Origin: Natranaeroarchaeum sp042663585
GTDB taxonomy: Archaea; Halobacteriota; Halobacteria; Halobacteriales; Natronoarchaeaceae
DNA: 64,000 nt
Assembly: GCF_042663585.1 (NCBI RefSeq)
Contig: NZ_JBHTAN010000006.1
Span: 1,364,001 to 1,428,000, forward strand
Direction of reading: 5' to 3'
Notes under the pieces: generated by a model
Database searches by the model: none
Seen by the model: only the letters and a program-made list of their open reading frames with translations
Told to the model about the DNA's origin: nothing
Program-made: the position numbers and the translations under genes
In this document: in pieces, positions 23,730 to 32,496 of the stretch
Layout: the number at the start of each line of letters is the position of its first letter
How positions within the stretch are numbered: position 1 is the first letter of the stretch

Positions 23730-25420
23730 CAGGCGCTCACCCCCGCAACGATCAGCTCGATCAGTTCGAGGAACACCGCCTCGTAGGGAACGATGCCGAG
23801 GACAACCGAGCCCGCAGCAATCGCCAGGATCGGCCCGAGCATCAGCCAGGAGCCCTCGGCACCGGTCCAGCCAGCCCTCTGCCAGCCGTCCGGTCCGGGA
23901 CCGCCGTGGTGAGCGTCGTGCTCCTCGTGAGGGTCTTCAGAGTGGTGATCGCTCGGGTTGCGGTCGACCGCGTAGTTCGTCTCCGCGGAGTGGTCAACGG
24001 GTGATTCTCCGGACTGGGTACCACCGTCAGGGACGGGAGTACGTCCCCCGAATGGCCCCCCAACGAGCGGTTTCTCGTCGGCCGTATCCGCGGACTCGAA
24101 AAAGGCGCCGTAGACGATGGGCCAGAAGTACGCGATATTGAGAACCCCCGACACCAGCAGAACGACGGCGAAGACGGCCTGTCCGGTCTGGACAGAGCCG
24201 ATCAGGAGGAACCACTTGCTGACGAAGCCAGCGATCAGCGGGATCCCTGCCATCCCCGCGGCGGCGACGGCGAAGGCAGTCATCGTCAGCGGCATCCGTT
24301 TACCGATGCCGTCCATCTCGCTGATGTAGTCGGTATGGGTCTCGACGTGGATGATCCCCGCACAGAAAAACAGGGTGAGTTTCATGAACGCGTGCGCGGG
24401 GATATGCAAGAGGGCCCCCTTGATCGCCGTCGGTCCGAGCACGCCCAGCCCCAGAATGATGTAGGACAACTGGCTGATCGTCGAGTACGCCAGTCTGGCC
24501 TTGAGTCGGTCCTGGCGGAGTGCGATGATGCTCGCAACAGTGAGCGTGAACGCGGCCAGCGCCGCCAGCAGGACGCCGACGCCGAGGTCCGTGACCAGTT
24601 CCGGCCCGAACACGTCCAGCACGACGCGGGCGATACCGAAGACGCCGCTTTTGACGACTGCGACGGCGTGGAGGAGTCCGGAGACGGGCGTCGGAGCGAC
24701 CATCGCGTCCGGTAGCCACGAGTGCGCCGGCATCAGCGCGGCCTTGACGCCGAACCCGGCCGCCAGCATTGCGAACGCTGCACGGGCAAGCGTCGGATCG
24801 GCCGTCGCCAGCCCTGCCGCGGTATCGCCGAAGGTAGTCGTCCCCACAAGCGCGAAGACGAGCACCGTCCCGCCGAGCACGAGGACGCCGCCGCCGAAGA
24901 AGGTGTATGCGAGATACTTCCGACCGGCGATGCGCGCCTCCTCGTCCTCGTTGTGCGCGACCAGCGGGTAGGTCGCGACCGACAGCAGTTCGTAGAAGAC
25001 GAAGATGGTCAGCAGGTTCTCGGCGAAGGCGATTCCGACCGCGGCCGAGAGGCTCCCGGCGAACGCCGCGAAAAAGCGCGTCTGGGAGTGTTCGTCCAGC
25101 CCACGCATGTAGCCCGCGGCGTAGAAGGCCGTGAACACCCAGAGGAAACTCGCCAGGAGCGCAAACAGCATGCCCAGCGCATCGGCCCGGAGTGCGAACT
25201 CGATACCGGGGACGTAGGCCCCGAACGACCAGCGGAACTCCTCGCCGGCGAGGACGGCAGGCAGCATACTCGCGATTATGCCGAATTTGGCGAGGGCCGC
25301 GGCGACGGACCAGCCCTCGCGGACGTTCGGCCGACGATACGACGCAACGATCAACGGAATCGCGATGGCCGAGACGAGTACGGCAAGTAACGGCCGGAGC
25401 GAGTAGATAGCTTCTGTCAC
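23729..25420 (-). CDS. mnhD: Mrp-type antiporter D-like subunit (second copy) with histidine-rich loop
   Basis: A 563-residue member of the same family. The TM5 glutamate is in TIFVFYELLSVATYPL, and the TM7 lysine is in HSWLPDAMVAPTPVSGLLHA then VAVVKSGVF. Near the C-terminus, before the final helix, lies an insertion of about 90 hydrophilic residues rich in His, Asp and Gly (for example DHHSEDPHEEHDAHHGG), which ordinary MrpD lacks. It overlaps the upstream gene by four bases and the downstream one by one. The loop may bind metal or simply be a halophilic spacer. Confidence 0.9.
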   Translation of the reverse strand: MTEAIYSLRPLLAVLVSAIAIPLIVASYRRPNVREGWSVAAALAKFGIIASMLPAVLAGEEFRWSFGAYVPGIEFALRADALGMLFALLASFLWVFTAFYAAGYMRGLDEHSQTRFFAAFAGSLSAAVGIAFAENLLTIFVFYELLSVATYPLVAHNEDEEARIAGRKYLAYTFFGGGVLVLGGTVLVFALVGTTTFGDTAAGLATADPTLARAAFAMLAAGFGVKAALMPAHSWLPDAMVAPTPVSGLLHAVAVVKSGVFGIARVVLDVFGPELVTDLGVGVLLAALAAFTLTVASIIALRQDRLKARLAYSTISQLSYIILGLGVLGPTAIKGALLHIPAHAFMKLTLFFCAGIIHVETHTDYISEMDGIGKRMPLTMTAFAVAAAGMAGIPLIAGFVSKWFLLIGSVQTGQAVFAVVLLVSGVLNIAYFWPIVYGAFFESADTADEKPLVGGPFGGRTPVPDGGTQSGESPVDHSAETNYAVDRNPSDHHSEDPHEEHDAHHGGPGPDGWQRAGWTGAEGSWLMLGPILAIAAGSVVLGIVPYEAVFLELIELIVAGVSA

Positions 25421-27024
25421 GAGTTGAACACCTCAGCGATGAACGGATCGAGAGCCTCTGTCACTTCCGCACCGACGAAACCGAGTGCAACGGCACCGAT
25501 GGCGGCGAGTACGAGTACGACGACTGCACCGGCCGTCGGACTGATCGGTTCGACGGTGGCGGCCGTACCACCGTCGGCAGCAACGCGCTCGGGAACTGCC
25601 ACCGACCGCGGAGTGAAGTAAAGCCGTTCCAGCAGTCGGGCGACGTAGGCCAGCGTGAGCACGGTGCTGGCGAAGATGACTACAGCCAGCGGCCAGAGGC
25701 CCGCCCCGACCGCCCCGAGTGCAATGTACCACTTCCCGAGGAAGCCGACCGTCGGCGGGACGCCGACCAGCGCGAGCGCGAGGACGGCCATCGCGCCCGA
25801 CCGCACCGGCGCTCGGCGACCCAGTTCGGCGTATTCGGCGACAGTGCGTGCCCCCTCGGTTCGGGCGATCGTCCCGACTGCCGCGAACAGGCCGCCCTTG
25901 ATCAGGCCATGACCGACGAGATGGATGGCCGTTCCGATGACCGCGAACTCGGCCGCCGTCCGCTCGATACCGGCAAAGGGAATCCCGGCATCGACGGCGG
26001 CCGGATGGACGGCGATGCCGATTGCCGCGATAATGAGACCGAACTGCGAGACCGACGAGTACGCGAGCATCCGTTTGACGCGCCGTTGCATCACCGCGAG
26101 GGCGCTCCCTGCGACGATGCTGATCGACGCCAGCGTGACGATGGCCGTCGCCGCAATCGTGTTGACCTCGAAGAAGGCCGGAGTGAACACGGTTAACATG
26201 ACCCGCGCGAACGCGTACGCGGCGACGGTCGATGCAAGCGCGGAGATGTAGACGGTGACGCTGTCTGCCGCCGCGGAGTAGGCATCCGGCTGCCAGGTGT
26301 GGAGCGGGAAGATTGCCGACTTGACCAGCAGACCGGCGGTGATGAAGCCGAAACCGGCAATGACCAGCGTGTCGCCGTACAGCGCCCCCTCGACGAACGA
26401 TGGCTCGCCCGCCAGCATCGCGGCGAGGTCGGCCATGTTCAGCGTCCCGGTCGCCAGGAACAGGTAGCCCACGCCAACCAGGAACAGCGAGGCACCGGTC
26501 GTCCCGATGAGCAGGTACTTCAGCGCGGCAACCGCGGACTCGGCACTACGGTCGGCGGCGACGAGCGTGTACGTCGCCAGCCCGACGATTTCGAGGAACA
26601 CGAACATGTTGAACAGGTCTCCCGTCAGCGAGACGCCCATGAGGCCGCCCGCCAGCAGGAGATAGGCCGAGTAAAACGCGTTCCCGCGCGGACCGCCCCG
26701 CCGCGAGATTGCGAGCACGCCCAGCGAGACGACCGAGATCAGCACGACTACCAGCACCGAGAGTTCGTCCGCGACCAGTTCGATGCCCACGGCGAACCCG
26801 TCCGGTCCGGGTCGGCCGTACGCGCCCAACTCGTGAACGAGTCGACCGGAGCCCCGATAGACCGAATCGACCAGCCAGATCATCAGCACCGCCTCGACCA
26901 GCAGTGCGGCTAGAGCAACCATCCAGCCGGAGCGGGCCCGGACGAGCCCAGCGGCCAGCGAGAGGGCAGCGGCGATGATCGGCACGACGATCAGCCCGAT
27001 AGGGGCCAGCGTCGCGTCACTCAT
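25417..27024 (-). CDS. mnhD: Mrp-type antiporter D-like subunit (first copy), TM7 lysine not conserved
   Basis: A 535-residue Proton_antipo_M subunit. ATG 27024 (MSDATLAPIG) is preferred over an upstream ATG at 27048, whose extra eight residues overlap mnhC further. The TM5 glutamate is present (FNMFVFLEIVGLATY). The TM7 region reads HTWQPDAYSAAADSVTVYIS then ALASTVAAYAF, so Thr or Ser stands where the other two copies have Lys. The start overlaps mnhC by eight bases. A polar C-terminal loop (SVAVPERVAADGG) precedes the last helix. Confidence 0.9.
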   Translation of the reverse strand: MSDATLAPIGLIVVPIIAAALSLAAGLVRARSGWMVALAALLVEAVLMIWLVDSVYRGSGRLVHELGAYGRPGPDGFAVGIELVADELSVLVVVLISVVSLGVLAISRRGGPRGNAFYSAYLLLAGGLMGVSLTGDLFNMFVFLEIVGLATYTLVAADRSAESAVAALKYLLIGTTGASLFLVGVGYLFLATGTLNMADLAAMLAGEPSFVEGALYGDTLVIAGFGFITAGLLVKSAIFPLHTWQPDAYSAAADSVTVYISALASTVAAYAFARVMLTVFTPAFFEVNTIAATAIVTLASISIVAGSALAVMQRRVKRMLAYSSVSQFGLIIAAIGIAVHPAAVDAGIPFAGIERTAAEFAVIGTAIHLVGHGLIKGGLFAAVGTIARTEGARTVAEYAELGRRAPVRSGAMAVLALALVGVPPTVGFLGKWYIALGAVGAGLWPLAVVIFASTVLTLAYVARLLERLYFTPRSVAVPERVAADGGTAATVEPISPTAGAVVVLVLAAIGAVALGFVGAEVTEALDPFIAEVFNS

Positions 27025-27388
27025 CGGCACGCACCTCGCGGAGCGCATCCTCGCGGAGCGTCCCGTACTCCCCGTAGATCCGAACGATCAGCGAGAGCGC
27101 AACCGCGGTCAACGCGATGCCGACGACGATAGCGGTCAGGACGATCACCTGCGGGAGCGGACTGACGAAGCGCCCGCTCGCGCCGGACGGAACGATCGGC
27201 GCACTGCCGCCGACGACGTAGGCGCTGCTCACGAAAAACAGGAACAGCGCGGTCTGGAAGACGTTCAGACCAATCACTTTCTTCACGAGGTTATCGCTGG
27301 CGACCATCATATAGAGGCCGATCCCCATGAGCAGCGCGAACAGCGCATAGGTGTACTGGGTCGTCAGCAGGTCGACGATGACGTTCAT
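27017..27388 (-). CDS. mnhC: Mrp-type antiporter subunit C (NuoK-like)
   Basis: A 123-residue protein with three helices. MGIGLYMMVASDNLVKKVIG LNVFQTAL is the conserved NuoK/MrpC segment containing the conserved asparagine and the GL-N motif. It is part of the proton path in related complexes. It overlaps mnhB by four bases and the first D-like gene by eight. Length matches MrpC (about 112-120). Confidence 0.93.
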   Translation of the reverse strand: MNVIVDLLTTQYTYALFALLMGIGLYMMVASDNLVKKVIGLNVFQTALFLFFVSSAYVVGGSAPIVPSGASGRFVSPLPQVIVLTAIVVGIALTAVALSLIVRIYGEYGTLREDALREVRADE

Positions 27389-27903
27389 TCGGCTTCACCT
27401 CCCTGAGAGACCGGGGCCGTGTCGCCGAGCATCCCCGCCGCGATGGCGAAGAAGAGGCCGACCACGACGCCAGCAACGATCGGTGCGACGCCGACTATCT
27501 CGACCGCTTCGAGGGCGTACTTCGTCCCGTGTGGGATCCCGAGTTCCGTCTTGAACAGGTCGTGCTGGAGGAATCGGCCACCCAGCACTATCGGGAGAAG
27601 CCCGAGAGTGGCGAATGCGAGGACGCCGCCGCTGGCCAACAGCGTGACCGAGCGGTTCTCGATCCAGTCACGGGTCGGTTCGATACCGAACCCGAAGGCG
27701 ATCATCAGGATGGTCGACCCGATGATCGCACCCCCCTGGAAGCCGCCGCCCGGCGACCCCCCACCGTGGAAGGTCAGGAACAGTCCGTACGTGAACGCAA
27801 AGGGCGCGACGACACGGACCGTCGTCATGATGATTTCGCTCTCGACGTACACCGACTGTCGTGGCTGATCGACGCCGTCGTCCGGCGACTGTGAATTACT
27901 CAC
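27385..27903 (-). CDS. mnhB: Mrp-type antiporter subunit B
   Basis: A 172-residue membrane subunit. The GTG at 27903 was chosen because it overlaps the upstream stop (GTGAGTAA) and yields SNSQSPDDGVDQPRQS before the conserved core; the longer frame upstream reads into the DUF4040 gene. The core MTTVRVVAPFAFTYGLFL and HGGGSPGGGFQGGAIIG is diagnostic of MnhB/MrpB. Four helices. The C-terminus (AAGMLGDTAPVSQGGEAE) is acidic. An internal ATG (MTTVRVV) cannot be excluded as start. Confidence 0.92.
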   Translation of the reverse strand: MSNSQSPDDGVDQPRQSVYVESEIIMTTVRVVAPFAFTYGLFLTFHGGGSPGGGFQGGAIIGSTILMIAFGFGIEPTRDWIENRSVTLLASGGVLAFATLGLLPIVLGGRFLQHDLFKTELGIPHGTKYALEAVEIVGVAPIVAGVVVGLFFAIAAGMLGDTAPVSQGGEAE

Positions 27904-28441
27904 CGGTGAACACCTCCGTACCGAAGACGACGAGAACGGCGACGCCTGCCGCGAAGACGACGACCGCCTCGCCGAACGTGTCGAACCCACGATAGCCTGC
28001 AAGGACGGCCGTCACGGCGTTTTCGACGCCAGTGTCGGCGTAGGCCTGTTCCAGATAGTACTGGGTGATCTCGGGGTTCGACCAGACGATTGCCTCCGGA
28101 TCGCCGACTGCGGGCAACGAGACGACGGTAGAACCGACGACGGCGACGAAGCCACCGACGATCAGCAGTGCGGGGACGTTGACCCGCTCGAACAGTTCTC
28201 CCTGTCCCGTTCGCACTGTCCGCGCGACCGTCAACAACAGGAGGAGCGTCGTCACGCCCGCGCCGATGGCCGCCTCGGTCATCGCGACATCCGGAGCGAG
28301 CAAGAGCGCGTAGAATATCGCCATGCCCAGACTGTAGGCGGCGAACACGACGATGACCGCGACGACGTCACGCAGCAGCGCCGTTGCGACAGCAGTGGTG
28401 AGTATGAACGCGATCAGGACGGCTTCGACGGCGGAGATCAT
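27896..28441 (-). CDS. DUF4040 / MrpA-C-terminal-like antiporter subunit
   Basis: A 181-residue protein. Its N-terminal two thirds match the MbhD/DUF4040 module (VVFAAYSLGMAIFYALLLAP DVAMTEAAIGAGV), the part found at the C-terminus of long MrpA proteins. Here it is a separate gene, as in the Mbh and haloarchaeal type of antiporter. Residues about 95-180 add two helices and an extracellular loop like MbhE. It overlaps mnhG by four bases and mnhB by eight. Confidence 0.9.
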   Translation of the reverse strand: MISAVEAVLIAFILTTAVATALLRDVVAVIVVFAAYSLGMAIFYALLLAPDVAMTEAAIGAGVTTLLLLLTVARTVRTGQGELFERVNVPALLIVGGFVAVVGSTVVSLPAVGDPEAIVWSNPEITQYYLEQAYADTGVENAVTAVLAGYRGFDTFGEAVVVFAAGVAVLVVFGTEVFTGE

Positions 28442-28854
28442 TTCTCCTCACCCCCCTCGGAAGCGTCGTCATCGTCGGCCGACGAACCGCCGTCGGCGAC
28501 GACGGACGCCTTCGATGCCTGATAGAGGTCCACGTCGGTCTGCTCGTCGTCGACGGTCCAGGGTTCGATTCCCTTCTCGTCGGCGGCGCGCGTGATGGCG
28601 TGTGCCGCGGTCGGGTTCGTGATGAAAATGAACACGAGCAGGAGGACGGTCTTTACCCCCGTTGGCTCCCAGCCAAGTGCCAGTGCAACGCCAGCAAGCG
28701 CGAAGCCAGCGCCGAGCGTATCCGCCTGTGAGGCAGTATGTGCTCGCGAAAACACGTCTGGAAGCCGGAGCACGCCCAGCGTGGAGACGAACGTAAAGAA
28801 CAGCCCCAGCGCGAAGAACACGACAACGCCCGCCGTGTGGGCGGTTCCGATCAC
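28438..28854 (-). CDS. mnhG: Mrp-type antiporter subunit G
   Basis: A 138-residue protein with three helices. The conserved core VSTLGVLRLPDVFSRAHTAS QADTLG is typical of MnhG/MrpG. The last 50 residues are a charged cytoplasmic tail (DEKGIEPWTVDDEQTDVDLY and an acidic end), longer than in bacterial MrpG (about 110). Overlaps mnhF by four bases. Confidence 0.93.
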   Translation of the reverse strand: MIGTAHTAGVVVFFALGLFFTFVSTLGVLRLPDVFSRAHTASQADTLGAGFALAGVALALGWEPTGVKTVLLLVFIFITNPTAAHAITRAADEKGIEPWTVDDEQTDVDLYQASKASVVADGGSSADDDDASEGGEEK

Positions 28855-29141
28855 AGCACACCACCTCGTTCGACGGTGAACTTCGAGATGGCAAGCGCCA
28901 TCAGGAAGTTCAACAGCGCATAGATCAGTGCGACGTCGAGCAGCGACGGTTCGTCCAGTCCGACGGAGAGCAACGCGAGGACGACAACCGTGTTCGTTCC
29001 CAGGACGTTAACTGCGAGCACGCGGTCCTGCGTCGTCGGGCCACGGACGGCCCGGTAGAACATCGCCACCGCGAGTACGAGAAACAGGGCCGCGGCCGCC
29101 AGAGCAATGTCGGGAATCGAGACACCAGTGATGGTACTCAT
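28851..29141 (-). CDS. mnhF: Mrp-type antiporter subunit F
   Basis: A 96-residue protein with three helices. AMFYRAVRGPTTQDRVLAVN VLGTNTV is the diagnostic MnhF/MrpF segment, followed by a DVALIYALLNFLMALAISKF helix. Overlaps mnhE by four bases and mnhG by four. Confidence 0.93.
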   Translation of the reverse strand: MSTITGVSIPDIALAAAALFLVLAVAMFYRAVRGPTTQDRVLAVNVLGTNTVVVLALLSVGLDEPSLLDVALIYALLNFLMALAISKFTVERGGVL

Positions 29142-30301
29142 GAAGAATCACCACCCTCGTCGGCCGCATCAGCGGCCGGTTCGTCAGGGGAGTCAGGGTC
29201 GTCCGGTTCTCCGCCGTCCGTCATCGCCGTCTCCGGTTCAGATTCGGGTGACTGCAGTATCTCCGTCTCCCCGCGGTCCCGGAGGCTCTCGATCCGCATC
29301 GCCCGTCGCCCGTAGAACAGGAACCGGACCGCTCGTTCGAGGCCGCCGTCGAACAGTCCTTCGCGGGCGTCCTCGACGAGGGTATGGACGATCATGGTCC
29401 GACCGTGGACACGAACCGTCAGCGTTCCGGGGGTCAGTGTGATACTGTTCGCGAGCGTGGTGACCGGCATCGAGCCGTGGACGGCCGGTCTAATGCGCGT
29501 CAATCGCGGATCGATCGGTAGCCGTGGGTGAAGAATCACGGCTGCGACGAGGAGATTCGACTTGACGATTTCGGCCAGCAGATAGGGCACGAAGATAACC
29601 GCACGAAGCAGGCGGACCGGCGACTGCAGATCGGGGGTTCGTGTCAGCGACACGCGTGACAGCGCAACCGTGACGACGGTCGCGCTCATCGCACCAGTGA
29701 CGATATCGAACCAGTAGATGCTCCCCCCCAGTACCTGATAGAACAGAAAAGACAGTCCGAACAAGACGCCCGCACGGGTAGGCGTAAACCGATCGATCAG
29801 CGGTCCGCGGATGGTCGACCGCGTGACCGGCGCTTCTTCGACCGGAATCGCCAGCATCGTCTCGAGTTCCGAGGTGAACGGCCGGAGGAACGGTCCACCG
29901 ACTCCCGGTGTGTATTCGGGGTCGAGGATAACCCGATCGATGTCGGTACTGACCGCGTCCCTGGCGATCACCTGCGCGACGTCTCCCGGGCTAAACAGGT
30001 ACTCGTCGTCGCCCACCTGCGCCGTCTCGACGCTGACAGCGTCGATTTCCTCGCCCGCATCCTCCTCCACCCAGACTTCCGCACGGTTCAACAGCGCCTC
30101 GGCCCGGCTCACACCCTCCTCGTCGCCCACATCCCCGTCGTAAGCGGAAACAGCCGCTTCCTCGGGATGCACGTAGACGAATCGAACGGTTCCCGGATCA
30201 GCCACCGTCGACTCGGCGAGAACGCGCTCGACGGCGTGGGCGACAGTCGCCCGGACCGTCGACGAGTCCGATAGGGGGACCAGGACGCGGCTATCCGCCA
30301 T
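29138..30301 (-). CDS. mnhE: fusion of UspA domain and Mrp antiporter subunit E
   Basis: A 387-residue protein and first gene of the Mrp operon. Residues 1-130 are a universal-stress-type domain (MADSRVLVPLSDSSTVRATV start). Residues about 165-330 are MnhE (TRAGVLFGLSFLFYQVLGG, helix pair, SITLTPGTLTVRVHGRTMIV HTL). The C-terminus is a long acidic tail. ATG 30301 enters the UspA beta strand directly; an ATG 36 bases upstream adds residues unlike the family. The UspA part could let nucleotide or stress state affect the antiporter, by inference. Confidence 0.9.
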   Translation of the reverse strand: MADSRVLVPLSDSSTVRATVAHAVERVLAESTVADPGTVRFVYVHPEEAAVSAYDGDVGDEEGVSRAEALLNRAEVWVEEDAGEEIDAVSVETAQVGDDEYLFSPGDVAQVIARDAVSTDIDRVILDPEYTPGVGGPFLRPFTSELETMLAIPVEEAPVTRSTIRGPLIDRFTPTRAGVLFGLSFLFYQVLGGSIYWFDIVTGAMSATVVTVALSRVSLTRTPDLQSPVRLLRAVIFVPYLLAEIVKSNLLVAAVILHPRLPIDPRLTRIRPAVHGSMPVTTLANSITLTPGTLTVRVHGRTMIVHTLVEDAREGLFDGGLERAVRFLFYGRRAMRIESLRDRGETEILQSPESEPETAMTDGGEPDDPDSPDEPAADAADEGGDSS

Positions 30302-30500
30302 CGAACCACCCCATCCAGTCGGATCCTGCATGAGCACTCATTGTACTTACTCGAATACAGCAAAGAGCCACTCAAAACGATTACGCTATTCGAACCTGCC
30401 GTTCTGCAACTCCCGAAACGAGTGGGCTAGCGACCGATAGAAACGACGAAGATCAGTTCTGTCTGCCCGGGAACGAGAGTCCCGACCAGGTACCACGCGC

Positions 30501-31712
30501 TCACTGGACCAGTAGTTCCGCGAGTTCATCCGCGACCACCGCGGCGACTGCCGACTTTGTCCCCTCTATCGGGTCTTCGCGGTCCGCGTCGACGAGCAGG
30601 ACGCGGGTTCGATCAGCCCCCATCACATCGGCGTCGTTCGCCACGACGAACGAGAGGTCGACACGCTCCAAGATGTCGCGGGCCGCCTCGATCATCGCCT
30701 CGTCGGAGTCGCTCGTTTCGGCTTTGAACCCGACAATCGGTAGCTCCGGTCGACGGTCCCTGACCGCATCGATCAGCTTCGGCGTCGGATCGAGATCTAG
30801 CGCGAGTTCCTGCCCAGAGCGGAGTTTCCGGTCCTGTGGCTCCGGCGTGTAGTCGCCGACCGCCGCCGCCGCGACGAGGGCGTCGGCGTCCTCGACAGCC
30901 GCTTCAGTCGCGTCGAGCATCTCCTGTGCAGTCTCGACGGGGACGTACTCCGCGTAAGGGACCGGAGAGCCAGCGCCGAACGTCGGATCGTCCGGCGTGC
31001 TGGAGGGTGGATGCGGGCCAACCACACCGTGAACGAGCGTGACCTCGGCTCCGAGGACGTAGCACGCCCGGGCAACACTGCGGCCGGTCCGGCCGGACGA
31101 TCGGTTCGTCAACACTCGAACTGGATCGATCGGCTCGGCCGTGGCACCGCTGGTGACCACGACGTGGTCGCCCGCCAGCGGTTGGTCGTCGACGCTTCGG
31201 GCGACATCGAGAACGATAGCCTCCTCGCTGGCGATTTTCGCTTTCCTCTCTTCGACGCGCGGGTCGACGAACTCGACGCCCCATTGCTCGACGCGCTCGA
31301 TAGCGTCTAAAACGCCGGGATGATCGTACATCGGCTCGTGCATTGCTGGGGCGATGACGACCGGGACACCGGCTCCGAGCGCCGTCGTTGCACACGTCGT
31401 CACCGGGGTGTCGTCGATGGCACCAGCGATCTTGCCGACGGTGTTGGCCGTCGCTGGCGCGATCAGGAACACGTCTGCCCAGCCCTCACGGCCGCAGAGT
31501 TCCACGTGCTCGACATCGCCGGTGATCTCCGTAACGACCGGTCTATCCGTGGCGAACTCGACAGCCCATGGATGGAGAATCCCCTGTGCGCTGGAGGACA
31601 TTACGCCTCGCACAGAGGCACCCTGTCGGCGTAGCTCGTGGGCCAGTTCGACAGTTTTGACTGCGGCGATGCTTCCCGTCACCCCTAGCGCGACGTTGAC
31701 GTCTTCCAGCAT
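30501..31712 (-). CDS. coaBC: bifunctional phosphopantothenoylcysteine decarboxylase / phosphopantothenate-cysteine ligase
   Basis: A 403-residue coenzyme A biosynthesis enzyme. The N-terminal flavoprotein decarboxylase domain (1-175) has GVTGSIAAVKTVELAHELRR and the active-site APAMHEPMYDHP segment. The C-terminal ligase domain (185-400) has VTSGATAEPIDPVRVLTNRS SGRTG, VAAAAVGDYTP and the K-L-KR-type stretch. Length is typical. It stands alone, with about 200 bases before the Mrp operon promoter region on one side and a convergent or same-strand HalX gene 80 bases away. Confidence 0.95.
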   Translation of the reverse strand: MLEDVNVALGVTGSIAAVKTVELAHELRRQGASVRGVMSSSAQGILHPWAVEFATDRPVVTEITGDVEHVELCGREGWADVFLIAPATANTVGKIAGAIDDTPVTTCATTALGAGVPVVIAPAMHEPMYDHPGVLDAIERVEQWGVEFVDPRVEERKAKIASEEAIVLDVARSVDDQPLAGDHVVVTSGATAEPIDPVRVLTNRSSGRTGRSVARACYVLGAEVTLVHGVVGPHPPSSTPDDPTFGAGSPVPYAEYVPVETAQEMLDATEAAVEDADALVAAAAVGDYTPEPQDRKLRSGQELALDLDPTPKLIDAVRDRRPELPIVGFKAETSDSDEAMIEAARDILERVDLSFVVANDADVMGADRTRVLLVDADREDPIEGTKSAVAAVVADELAELLVQ

Positions 31713-31791
31713 TCGTTCCGGAGTTCACGCTAGTCGCTCTAAGTTCTGTCGCAGGAAGAGGGAAGTACGGGCCGACCACGGGACAAGCGGG

Positions 31792-32358
31792 TCAGTCCCA
31801 CTCCGAGAGGGCCAGATCGAACGCCTCCACGTCGTCGAGTTCTGCGAGCGAGTCGCTCATCTCCTCTTTGAGCGCCTCGAACCGCGTCGTCAGTGTGGCG
31901 AACTCCTCGCTGTGTTCCAGTTCCGTCGCGGATTTTTCGGCCTCGAGCGCCGCGCGTTTCGACGCGATGCTGAAAAACTCCTGAAGCGAACTGTCGACGT
32001 CGGAGCGGTAGAACAGATGCTCGACAGTTTCGAGCAACTCCTCGCCGGTCACTGGCTTGAACAGGTACTCGTCGAACTCCATATCGATAATCTCGAAGTC
32101 CGGTTCGACCGCGGTGACCATCGCGACCTGACAGTTCAGCCCCTGGTCACGGATCCGTTCGAGCACCTGATCGCCCGTCAATCCCGGCATCCGCCTGTCC
32201 AGCAGGACGACGTCGACGTCCTCGTCGAGGCTATCGAGCGCCTCGGTGCCGCTATACGCTACCCTGACAGTGTGTGCATTGCGCAGTTGCTCGGCGTAGA
32301 CGCGCGCCACTCTCGGGTCGTCGTCCACGACGAGCACACAGCCATGGGGTTCAGCCAT
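31792..32358 (-). CDS. response regulator with HalX domain
   Basis: A 188-residue protein. The receiver domain (1-120) has Asp12-Asp14, the phospho-acceptor Asp54 (VVLLDRRMPGL), the switch Thr in MVTAVEP and Lys in YLFKPV. Residues 125-188 form the helical HalX domain (RAALEAEKSATELEHSEEF). No DNA-binding domain is present and no kinase gene is adjacent. ATG 32358 (MAEPHGCVLVVDD) gives the first receiver strand. A paralogue of the same length lies at 62555-63130. Confidence 0.93.
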   Translation of the reverse strand: MAEPHGCVLVVDDDPRVARVYAEQLRNAHTVRVAYSGTEALDSLDEDVDVVLLDRRMPGLTGDQVLERIRDQGLNCQVAMVTAVEPDFEIIDMEFDEYLFKPVTGEELLETVEHLFYRSDVDSSLQEFFSIASKRAALEAEKSATELEHSEEFATLTTRFEALKEEMSDSLAELDDVEAFDLALSEWD

Positions 32359-32496
32359 CACGCTGGTACTGCGTTTCCCAGGTGCGTAATAGTTTCGGCA
32401 ACGATCTATGCTGATAGAATCCCACTGACAGGGCGGAGACAACGGGCGGCTACCAGCGCGCGCAACACTTACGTCATATCCACCGTAGAAACGAAC

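Noticed and set aside
21915..30301. Complex I (Nuo) operon instead of Mrp antiporter
   Set aside because: No NuoB, NuoC, NuoD, NuoH or NuoI genes; subunits E, F, G and B are specific to Mrp-type antiporters.
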